5,309 nt of DNA from Candidatus Kaiserbacteria bacterium RIFCSPLOWO2_01_FULL_55_19 (GTDB taxonomy: Bacteria > Patescibacteriota > Minisyncoccia > Phycocordibacterales > Phycocordibacteraceae): the NCBI GenBank assembly GCA_001781715.1, contig MFMD01000031.1, positions 2,174-7,482 of the forward strand. Direction: 5' to 3'. Shown here one piece after another: positions 1 through 5,309 of the stretch. Under the pieces are notes generated by a model. That model was not told where the DNA came from, did no database searches, and worked only from the letters and a program-made list of their open reading frames with translations. The number at the start of each line of letters is the position of its first letter. Within the stretch, counting starts at the first letter, position 1. A program made the translations under genes and the position numbers.

Positions 1-1
1 C

Positions 2-232
2 CAGATAAGCCGCGCCCGGTTGCCAGTCGTTATCGGACAGGACTTTGATGTGGCGTTCATTGCCGACGGTACAACGCCAGAGGAAGAGAACTTCCAGAAC
101 TTCTTCTTTGACATCAATATGCTTGTTATTCTCTTCCCTCCGTACCAAGTCGCTCCCTACTCTGCCGGCCCGCAGACACTCCGCATCCCGCTCTCCGACC
201 TCTCTAGCATCCTCAAATCAGAGTATAGATAA
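2..232 (+). CDS. DUF3298 (RsiV-like) domain protein, C-terminal end, truncated by the window edge
   Basis: The frame is open from the first bases and ends at a TAA at 230-232, so only about the last 76 residues are present. The visible sequence holds the block ENFQNFFFDI, followed shortly by FPPYQVAPYSAGPQ and then IPLSDL. From memory this is the characteristic end of the DUF3298 family, found in RsiV-type anti-sigma factors and other secreted or membrane-anchored envelope proteins. In Bacillus RsiV this domain binds lysozyme, but many family members have no known ligand. The N-terminal signal or membrane segment, if any, lies outside the window. A TTG at position 20 is possible as a start but is not credible, because the domain clearly begins earlier. 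The gene is convergent with the ribosomal-protein cluster and functionally unrelated to it. Confidence is high for the family and low for any specific role. Confidence 0.8.
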   Translation, partial: QISRARLPVVIGQDFDVAFIADGTTPEEENFQNFFFDINMLVILFPPYQVAPYSAGPQTLRIPLSDLSSILKSEYR

Positions 233-263
233 AAAGAAGGCCGCACAGACATCGTGCGGCTTC
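231..263 (-). terminator. Rho-independent terminator of the putative small RNA
   Basis: On the minus strand GAAGCCGCAC (263-254) pairs with GTGCGG-CTTC (246-236, one bulged base) around a seven-base loop. It is followed by a run of Ts at 235-231 that overlaps the stop codon of the convergent DUF3298 gene. The same stem read on the plus strand has only two Ts after it, so it works much better for minus-strand transcription. A second minus-strand terminator this close to the one after rplB implies a separate transcript between them. It may also serve weakly for the plus-strand gene. Confidence 0.65.
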
Positions 264-410
264 AGTGTGGTCATCAACCAAGTCCGGTACCTACAAGCAA
301 GCTTGTATCGGCACCTTTGTAAATAAATATGCGAGACGAAACCCGCAGACTAGGACAAACTCGCGTTTGTCCCTTGGTTACATATTAGGCGTCCCAAGGA
401 TCAACGACCA

Positions 411-416
411 TATATA
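411..416 (-). promoter_or_regulatory. Possible -10 element (TATATA) for the small RNA
   Basis: A TATATA lies in an imperfect palindrome (406-419) just upstream of the first hairpin of the putative RNA. The nearest good -35 candidate, TTGCAA at 438-443, is 21 bases away, which is too far for a standard sigma-70 promoter. This call rests mainly on position. Confidence 0.2.
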
Positions 417-456
417 GTCTCCCAAAACTACAGAAAATTGCAATAGGCTTTAATTA

Positions 457-489
457 ACAAAAGCCCCGCACGAAGTGCGGGGCTTTTGT
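457..489 (-). terminator. Strong terminator after rplB, symmetrical
   Basis: Perfect 15-base arms (457-471 and 475-489) enclose a three-base loop. The arms combine a GC core (GCCCCGCAC) with an A/T block, so the stem carries its own T-tract (TTTTGT) on both strands and can act bidirectionally. It begins five bases after the rplB stop. It therefore closes the rplC-rplD-rplW-rplB unit and may also stop plus-strand readthrough from the DUF3298 gene. Confidence 0.92.
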
Positions 490-494
490 GTGTT

Positions 495-1346
495 TTATGC
501 GTCCTTGCGCTTCTTCCCGACTTTGCGGCGGGAGATGATAAAGACATTTGAGTACTTCTTCGGCGTGCGCGTCTTCTGACCCTTGCCGGTGGGCTTGCCC
601 CACGCGCTCTTGGCTCTGCGGAGTCCGCGTCCCTGGCGTCCTTCACCACCGCCGTGCGGATGGTCAACGGGGTTCATCGCGGTACCGCGTACGGTCGGGC
701 GGATACCCATCCATCTTGAGCGGCCCGCCTTGCCGATGACGACGAGATTGTACTCCTCGTTGCCGACCGCGCCGATAGAGGCCCACGAGAGGTCAGAAAT
801 CTTGCGAATCTCCGAGGAGGGGAGCTTAATCTGCGCGTACCCTTCGTCGTGCGCAACCACTTCAGCGAAGTTGCCGGCCGAGCGGACGAGCGACGCGCCC
901 GAGAGCGGCGCAATCTCAATGTTATAGACGAAGGTGCCGACCGGAATCTTTCCGAGCGGGAGACGGTTCCCCGCGACGAGCGGCGCATTCTCCGAGACGA
1001 TGAAGGTGGAGCCGACTTTCATCTCCTTGGGGAGGATGACATAGCGGCGTGCGCCGTCTCTGTAGAGCGCGAGCCCGATAAAGGCAGAGCGGAATGGGTC
1101 GTATTCAACCGTCTCAATCCTGGCGGGGATATTCTTCTTGTCGTATGTGAAATCAATAGCGCGGAATCGTTGTTTGTGTCCGCCGCCTTGATGCCGTGTC
1201 GTGATGCGACCAAATGCGTTTCTCCCGCCCTGACTTCCCTTCTTCTTGAGGAGGGGCTTGTAGGGCGCGTGACCCGACAGTAGCTCCTTGTACGGGAGCG
1301 TGGTCATATGGCGGCGGCTCTTGGAGGTTGGCTTGTAGGTCTTCAT
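495..1346 (-). CDS. rplB: 50S ribosomal protein L2
   Basis: L2 binds 23S rRNA near the peptidyl-transferase centre and is needed for subunit association. The 283 residues match the usual family length of about 275. The N-terminal RNA-binding part shows YKPTSKSRRH (about 4-13) and GRITTRHQGGGHK (46-58). The middle has EYDPFRSA (81-88) and LVRSAG (153-158). The C-terminal domain has VGNEE (194-198), IGKAGRSRWMGIRPTVRG (204-221) and NPVDHPHGGGEG (225-236), including the histidine (229) known in the family to be important for peptidyl transfer. It ends in a lysine/arginine-rich tail. The ATG lies five bases after the rplW stop, without a Shine-Dalgarno, so translation is probably coupled. A terminator follows directly; the usual next gene, rpsS, is missing here. 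Confidence 0.98.
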   Translation of the reverse strand: MKTYKPTSKSRRHMTTLPYKELLSGHAPYKPLLKKKGSQGGRNAFGRITTRHQGGGHKQRFRAIDFTYDKKNIPARIETVEYDPFRSAFIGLALYRDGARRYVILPKEMKVGSTFIVSENAPLVAGNRLPLGKIPVGTFVYNIEIAPLSGASLVRSAGNFAEVVAHDEGYAQIKLPSSEIRKISDLSWASIGAVGNEEYNLVVIGKAGRSRWMGIRPTVRGTAMNPVDHPHGGGEGRQGRGLRRAKSAWGKPTGKGQKTRTPKKYSNVFIISRRKVGKKRKDA

Positions 1347-1351
1347 AGTAG

Positions 1352-1723
1352 TTATGCGAACTGAATCGTATCGCCCTTGTTGAGGTAGACATATGCTTTG
1401 CAGCGCGCCGCGCGCGAACCCTCGCCGCGGCGCGTACGCATCGCCTTCACCTTCGCAGGCAGGTTCGCGATGCGGATCTTGCGGGGCTCCACATTATAAA
1501 TTTCTTTGATAGCGCCGGCGATGGCGGCCTTCGTCGCGCGCGGAGCAACATCAAAGGTGTAGACGCCCTTCTCGGTGATGATGAGCGCCTTCTCGGAGAA
1601 CCACGGCGCGCGGATAATCTCGTGCGCGGTGCCGTGTGCCGAGGGCGCAGTGCGCGCGCGATGCTTCCGGGCGAGCTTCTGCTCCTGCTTCTTACTTACT
1701 GTCTTTCTTCCGAAGAGTGCCAT
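1352..1723 (-). CDS. rplW: 50S ribosomal protein L23 with basic N-terminal extension
   Basis: L23 sits at the polypeptide exit tunnel and in bacteria forms the docking site for trigger factor and SRP. Family features begin near residue 38: RAPWFSEKA (the TEKA-like region), VYTFDVAPRATKAAIAGAIKEIYNV (about 54-78, given as a span) and the C-terminal strand YVYLNKGDTIQF (111-122). At 123 residues it is longer than the usual 95-100 because of about 30 N-terminal residues rich in K, R, Q and A. No other ATG exists in that segment. The start six bases after the rplD stop fits the tight spacing of this operon, so the extension looks genuine. The loop around 95-107 (RTRRGEGSRAARC) corresponds to the part that reaches into the tunnel wall. 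Confidence 0.96.
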   Translation of the reverse strand: MALFGRKTVSKKQEQKLARKHRARTAPSAHGTAHEIIRAPWFSEKALIITEKGVYTFDVAPRATKAAIAGAIKEIYNVEPRKIRIANLPAKVKAMRTRRGEGSRAARCKAYVYLNKGDTIQFA

Positions 1724-1729
1724 AGTAAT

Positions 1730-2470
1730 TTATTTAGACTTCGCCCGAGAGAGAAGCTTCTTAAACGCCGCTTCCGGCTTTTCAATGACGAGATACTTGT
1801 GCGTCATCACGGCAACCGGATTAAGACTGCGTACCTCTTCAGTACCGATACCCTGCAGGTTGTTGAAGCTCTTGATGGCATTTTTGTCATACGAATCAAA
1901 GGCGATGAGCGCCGAGTTCGCACCCTTCGGCGAGAGAAGGCCCTTCTTAGACGCCTTTGAAAGCACGACGAGAGCGGCGAGTGCGACTTTGGTCTTCGGC
2001 GTAGCAAACGCGAGCGAGTCAACGAAGATAATCTCGCCCTCCTTCGCCTTACGGGAGAGAACAGAGAGGAGTGCGCCGACGCGCATCTTCTTATTAATCT
2101 TCTCGCTATAGTCGCGCGTTGAGCGCGGACCAAACGTGATACCGCCGTGGCGCCAAATAGGCGAGCGGCTGGAGCCGTGGCGCGCCTGACCGGTACCCTT
2201 CTGCGCCCATGGCTTCTTACCACCACCCGAGACCTCGGAGCGGTCCTTGGTGTGGGCACGGTTCTGGCGCAGATTCGCCTGTATCGCGGTGGTTACCTGG
2301 TGGACAAGGTCGGCGCGCCACGGCTTACCGAACAGTGCTTCGGGGAGCGCGATGCTACCGACCGTCTTCCCTTCCATAGAGAAGATCGGAAGTTCGGCGG
2401 AAGAGCCAGCACTTTCTGCTTTCTTTTTTCGTGCTGGCGACTTCTTCGTGATTTTCTTTGCGGGAGTCAT
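1730..2470 (-). CDS. rplD: 50S ribosomal protein L4 with basic N-terminal extension
   Basis: L4 is an early assembly protein of the large subunit whose long loop lines the exit tunnel. In Escherichia coli it also represses its own S10 operon. The signature loop is clear: RSEVSGGGKKPWAQKGTGQA (77-96), then RHGSSRSPIWRHGGITFGP (97-115). The C-terminal domain follows with MRVGALLSVLSRKAKEGEI and a final helix ending in KLLSRAKSK. I chose the ATG at 2470, ten bases after the rplC stop, giving 246 residues. An ATG in the same frame at 2563 would overlap the end of rplC by more than 80 bases and add a segment unlike L4. Even so, about 25 residues of Lys/Ala/Ser-rich tail precede the usual start (PIFSMEGK), against a normal length near 205. 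There is no Shine-Dalgarno. Confidence 0.96.
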   Translation of the reverse strand: MTPAKKITKKSPARKKKAESAGSSAELPIFSMEGKTVGSIALPEALFGKPWRADLVHQVTTAIQANLRQNRAHTKDRSEVSGGGKKPWAQKGTGQARHGSSRSPIWRHGGITFGPRSTRDYSEKINKKMRVGALLSVLSRKAKEGEIIFVDSLAFATPKTKVALAALVVLSKASKKGLLSPKGANSALIAFDSYDKNAIKSFNNLQGIGTEEVRSLNPVAVMTHKYLVIEKPEAAFKKLLSRAKSK

Positions 2471-2480
2471 AGTATAGAAA

Positions 2481-3095
2481 TTATGCGGAGATGACTTCAA
2501 GGAGCGTGCCGCGACGACCCGGCACGGCGCCACTGACGATAATCTTGCCCTCCTTCGCGTCAACGAGGAGCACTTTCAGATTTCGAACCGTGATGCGGTC
2601 GGAGCCCATGCGGCCAGCCATCTTCATTCCCTTGGCGACACGGCCGCCCGCGCGGCCGCCCGAACCGCCGATGGAGCCCGGGGAGCGCTCGGTGTGCTTC
2701 TGGCCGTGAGAACGCGGACCGCCATGGAAGCCGTGGCGCTTCACCACGCCCGCGAAGCCCTTGCCCTTACTCAAGCCCGAGACCCGCACAACATCCCCGA
2801 CAGCAAAAATGTCTGCGCTGATTGTAGAGCCGACTTCTGCAGCACTATCAGTACGGAATTCGCGAATGGCTTCATAGCCCTTGCCCTTGGTGTGACCCAA
2901 GACTGGCTTACTGATGTTCTTCACCTTGCGGGAGCCCTGACCGACCTGAATAGCGGCGTAGCCATCCTTACCCTCCTTCGTCTTCACCTGGGTGACCGTG
3001 ACTGGGTCGGTCGCGAGAATGGTCCCCGCGTAGGCGCGACCATCGTCCGTAAAGATACGGGTCATTTTTTCTTTCGTGGCGAGGATGAATTTCAT
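2481..3095 (-). CDS. rplC: 50S ribosomal protein L3
   Basis: L3 is one of the two proteins that nucleate 50S assembly, and its long finger approaches the peptidyl-transferase centre. The 204 residues match the family length. The start MKFILATKEKMTRIFTDDG matches the canonical MKxILGxKxGMTxIF opening, which fixes the ATG at 3095. The core shows SKGKGFAGVVKRHGFHGGPR (109-128), then HTERSPGSIG (134-143), GRVAKGMKMAGRMGSDRITV (151-170) and the end VSGAVPGRRG (187-196). The finger region is unusually glycine-rich (GGSGGRAGG, 143-151). It is the first gene of the second transcription unit and is preceded by an attenuator-like hairpin rather than by a clear ribosome binding site. In most bacteria it would directly follow rpsJ on one transcript; here a terminator intervenes. 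Confidence 0.98.
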   Translation of the reverse strand: MKFILATKEKMTRIFTDDGRAYAGTILATDPVTVTQVKTKEGKDGYAAIQVGQGSRKVKNISKPVLGHTKGKGYEAIREFRTDSAAEVGSTISADIFAVGDVVRVSGLSKGKGFAGVVKRHGFHGGPRSHGQKHTERSPGSIGGSGGRAGGRVAKGMKMAGRMGSDRITVRNLKVLLVDAKEGKIIVSGAVPGRRGTLLEVISA

Positions 3096-3100
3096 TTCTG

Positions 3101-3142
3101 TTTAAAGCAAAACGCGCGATGACAGACGCATCGCGCGTTCTG
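3101..3142 (-). promoter_or_regulatory. Attenuator-like leader hairpin of rplC with competing stem
   Basis: On the minus strand AACGCGCGAT (3139-3130) pairs perfectly with ATCGCGCGTT (3120-3111), ten base pairs with a nine-base loop. It is followed by TTTTGCTTT, the layout of an intrinsic terminator, and ends only 15 bases before the rplC ATG. An alternative stem pairs CAG-ACGC (3142-3135, one bulged A) with GCGTCTG (3129-3123). It uses the same left arm and would form first during transcription, so the two are mutually exclusive. That is the classic arrangement of a terminator and an antiterminator. The T-run is interrupted, so the hairpin may instead act on ribosome access. Confidence 0.5.
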
Positions 3143-3174
3143 CCATAGGACCGGTCACGGGCACCGTTCGTAGC

Positions 3175-3203
3175 TTTATGAGCACTCTACACGAGCCCTC
3201 CAA
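3175..3203 (-). promoter_or_regulatory. Weak promoter candidate for rplC-rplD-rplW-rplB
   Basis: TTGGAG (3198-3203) and CATAAA (3175-3180) are separated by 17 bases. They match the sigma-70 consensus at three and four of six positions. The main support is position: a strong terminator lies immediately upstream, so the downstream four genes need a promoter somewhere in these 70 bases. The predicted leader would be about 70 bases and contain the attenuator-like hairpin. Confidence 0.35.
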
Positions 3204-3209
3204 AAGATG

Positions 3210-3255
3210 CAAGAAAACACACAACCGCCCGTAAGGGCGGTTGTGTGTTTTCTTG
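3210..3255 (-). terminator. Strong terminator between rpsJ and rplC
   Basis: Perfect 21-base arms (3210-3230 and 3235-3255) enclose a four-base loop. The core is CCGCCC/GGGCGG, and the outer part (TTGTGTGTTTTCTTG) supplies the T-rich 3' side. It starts ten bases after the rpsJ stop. The symmetry lets it work in both directions. It is the longest inverted repeat in the window and separates two genes that are normally co-transcribed. Confidence 0.92.
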
Positions 3256-3265
3256 GCGGTCTTTG

Positions 3266-3679
3266 TTAGACCATTTTCACATCTATCGTCACACCGGAGG
3301 GGAGATTGAGGTTCGTGAGGGCCTCAATGACCTTCGGGGAGGGATTCAGAATATCGATGAGGCGCTTATGGATGCGCATTTCAAACTGCTCCCGAGCGTC
3401 CTTGTAGACGAAAGTTGAGCGGTTCACCGTCCAGCGCTTTATCTCCGTCGGGAGCGGCACGGGGCCGACCACGACGGCGTCAAAGCGGGCGGCAGTGTCC
3501 ATAATCTGCTTCACCGAGAGATCCAGAATCTTATGCTCATAGGCGCGGACGCGAATCCGGAGTTTGTGCTCTACAGGCGCGGACGCCGCCGCCTTCTTCG
3601 GAGCGGCCTTCGCTCGCGGCGCCTTCGGCGCCGTGGCTTTCTTTACTTTCGGCTTTGGCTTTTTCGCCGCTGTCACCAT
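3266..3679 (-). CDS. rpsJ: 30S ribosomal protein S10 with Lys/Ala/Pro-rich N-terminal tail
   Basis: S10 (NusE) is part of the 30S head and, in well-studied bacteria, also joins NusB in transcription antitermination. The family domain begins about residue 38 with [16 protein letters not shown]. It continues with [17 protein letters not shown] (72-88), then [17 protein letters not shown] (94-110) and [11 protein letters not shown] at the end. The usual protein is about 102 residues; this one has 137 because of roughly 36 N-terminal residues made almost entirely of K, A, P and V. The first possible internal ATG (Met60) would remove essential sequence, so the tail appears real, although GTG at codon 2 could also be used. 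It follows tuf after 19 bases with no Shine-Dalgarno, and a terminator comes right after it. Confidence 0.97.
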   Translation of the reverse strand: MVTAAKKPKPKVKKATAPKAPRAKAAPKKAAASAPVEHKLRIRVRAYEHKILDLSVKQIMDTAARFDAVVVGPVPLPTEIKRWTVNRSTFVYKDAREQFEMRIHKRLIDILNPSPKVIEALTNLNLPSGVTIDVKMV

Positions 3680-3698
3680 AGTGTCAGTCGCTTGAAGC

Positions 3699-4898
<1,200 letters not shown>

Positions 4899-5052
4899 AA
4901 TCGAATAAATTAAATGATTAAATCACGAATTAATCCGACGCGAGTCGGAACAAACTCTAGGGCGTGCCGACTCACATAAAGCAGACAAGCCAAAGAGCGA
5001 CGCCAAGATGCGTTATCTATGAATGTACCCGAGCTCGCACAAAAGTGCAAGG
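4899..5052 (-). promoter_or_regulatory. Non-coding tuf leader with two mutually exclusive stems
   Basis: No ORF is convincing here. Read on the minus strand, GAGTCGG (4973-4967) can pair with CCGACTC (4948-4942) across an 18-base loop. The same CCGAC can instead pair with GTCGG (4939-4935) around a TCGC loop. A third short stem, GATTAA with TTAATC, lies further down in a very AT-rich stretch that leads directly into the ATG without a ribosome binding motif. There is no T-tract after the second stem, so it is not a terminator. A role in translational control, or none, is possible. Confidence 0.35.
5022..5050 (-). promoter_or_regulatory. Candidate tuf promoter
   Basis: TTGCAC (5045-5050) and TACATT (5022-5027) have a 17-base spacer and match the sigma-70 consensus at three and four positions. 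They lie immediately downstream of a terminator, where a new promoter for tuf is expected. An overlapping alternative is TTGTGC (5037-5042) with TAGATA (5014-5019), also at 17 bases. The sequence does not decide between them. Confidence 0.35.
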
Positions 5053-5100
5053 TGGAAATAAAACGGCCGCCGATTCGCCTTGTGGGCGAAGGGCGGCCGT
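5053..5100 (-). terminator. Terminator after the small ORF
   Basis: ACGGCCGCC (5100-5092) pairs with GGCGGCCGT (5071-5063). After a small internal loop the stem continues as TTCGCC with GGCGAA around a five-base loop. TTTTATTTCC follows on the minus strand. It separates the 46-residue ORF from the tuf promoter region. Confidence 0.88.
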
Positions 5101-5106
5101 ACGAGC

Positions 5107-5126
5107 TGTGCGAGTGGTGTCGCACA
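5107..5126 (-). repeat. Perfect hairpin between small ORF and terminator
   Basis: TGTGCGA and TCGCACA form a seven-base-pair stem around a six-base loop, 11 bases after the small ORF stop and directly before the terminator stem. It has no T-tract. It may protect the 3' end of the transcript or be chance. Confidence 0.45.
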
Positions 5127-5137
5127 ACGATCGTCCG

Positions 5138-5278
5138 TTAAGCAAGATACGGGTCGCGCTCCTCGTACCAGAGCTGGTTTACCCGCTCAACCGCGGCTGG
5201 AGGAGTTTTCTGCTCCTCATCGGTCTTTGCGAGTGTCTGCAGATCGGGTTCGGTGCTTTCTTGCTTCTCATTTCCCAT
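5138..5278 (-). CDS. Small acidic hypothetical protein, 46 residues
   Basis: I do not recognise this protein. It runs from ATG at 5278 to TAA at 5138 and has 46 residues. Eleven residues are acidic (8 Glu, 3 Asp) and five are basic (3 Lys, 2 Arg). The N-terminal two-thirds is polar and probably unstructured, and the C-terminus has an aromatic-acidic cluster QLWYEERDPYLA. There is no signal peptide, membrane segment or cysteine. The case for it being real is contextual: it has the only perfect Shine-Dalgarno in the window (AGGAGG, four bases from the ATG), and a strong terminator on the same strand follows. Its promoter or upstream operon partners lie beyond the window edge. The C-terminal motif suggests a peptide that docks on a partner, but that is a guess. 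Confidence 0.7.
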   Translation of the reverse strand: MGNEKQESTEPDLQTLAKTDEEQKTPPAAVERVNQLWYEERDPYLA

Positions 5279-5282
5279 ACAT

Positions 5283-5288
5283 CCTCCT
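5283..5288 (-). promoter_or_regulatory. Shine-Dalgarno AGGAGG of the small ORF
   Basis: Full-length AGGAGG sits four bases before the ATG at 5278; this spacing is slightly short but workable. It decides the start of the small ORF. None of the six translation genes in the window has a comparable site. Confidence 0.75.
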
Positions 5289-5309
5289 GTGAAAGATCTG
5301 AACGATTCG

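Larger units (their letters stand above)
231..416 (-). ncRNA. Candidate structured small RNA, unrecognised family
   Basis: This gene-free stretch lies between the rplB terminator and the DUF3298 gene. Read on the minus strand it folds into successive hairpins. The first is CCTTGG (394-399) with CCAAGG (372-377). The second abuts it: GGACAAAC with GTTTGTCC (365-372 and 353-360) around a GCGA tetraloop. The third is TGCGGG with CTCGCA around 330-347. The fourth is TACAAG with CTTGTA around a CTTG loop closed by G-C, within 286-315. TGGTC (406-410) could pair with GACCA (269-273) and enclose all four. The unit ends in a hairpin with a T-tract at 231-263. GNRA and CUUG loops appear only on the minus strand, which favours that strand. 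I find no tRNA-like T-arm (tmRNA), no SRP GGAAG/AGCA signature and no RNase P core. The 5' end is a guess. The region could instead be an ordinary intergenic spacer or a 3' UTR. Confidence 0.42.

Noticed and set aside
331..410. tRNA or tmRNA on the plus strand ending in CCA at 408-410
   Set aside because: No T-arm consensus (GTTCGAATC-like) and no acceptor pairing; the CCA is coincidental.
430..450. RNase P RNA 3' signature (ACAGAAA)
   Set aside because: The partner core motif (GAGGAAAGTCC) is absent upstream and the following bases do not fit.
849..1283. Plus-strand ORF of 144 codons
   Set aside because: It lies entirely antisense to rplB and resembles no family I know; long antisense frames are common in GC-rich genes.
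1575..2111. Plus-strand ORF of 178 codons
   Set aside because: It lies antisense to rplW and rplD, has no ribosome binding site, and has a composition typical of a shadow frame.
2471..2563. Longer start for rplD at 2563
   Set aside because: It would overlap the rplC coding end by more than 80 bases and adds residues that resemble a frame-shifted reading of rplC; the ATG at 2470 fits the operon spacing.
4910..5125. Minus-strand ORF of 71 codons upstream of tuf
   Set aside because: It runs straight through the terminator stem at 5063-5100 and has no recognisable domain or ribosome binding site.

Overview
This window is most likely from a candidate phyla radiation (Patescibacteria/Parcubacteria-like) bacterium. 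The inference rests on three things: divergent but intact translation proteins, very compact intergenic spacing, and lineage-type substitutions in EF-Tu (for example [13 protein letters not shown] in the switch I region, NKVD, and SGL in place of SAL). The genetic code looks standard and every complete gene ends in TAA. The assignment is from sequence memory only and is not firm.

Layout. Almost everything runs on the minus strand, so transcription goes from high to low coordinates. At the right edge is a 46-residue ORF with a perfect AGGAGG ribosome binding site (5138-5278), closed by its own terminator (5053-5100). Next comes a roughly 160-base tuf leader, then tuf (EF-Tu) and rpsJ (S10), ended by a very strong inverted-repeat terminator (3210-3255). 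A second unit starts in the following gap, which holds a weak promoter candidate and an attenuator-like hairpin. It carries rplC, rplD, rplW and rplB (L3, L4, L23, L2) with 5-10 base spacers and ends in another strong terminator (457-489). The usual continuation of the S10 operon (rpsS, rplV, rpsC and so on) is absent. Beyond it is a gene-free stretch of about 220 bases that looks like a small structured RNA on the minus strand with its own terminator. At the left edge, on the plus strand, is the C-terminal end of a DUF3298 (RsiV-like) protein.

How it works together. Five ribosomal proteins and the aminoacyl-tRNA carrier EF-Tu form a translation locus. The canonical S10 operon has been cut into separately terminated modules: tuf-rpsJ and rplC-rplD-rplW-rplB. 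The hairpin just upstream of rplC, with a mutually exclusive alternative stem, is a plausible control point for the L3-L4-L23-L2 module. The best leads for something undescribed are the putative structured RNA at 231-416, the rplC leader, the conserved ACT placed directly before the ATG of all four operon-internal genes, and the tiny ORF upstream of tuf.
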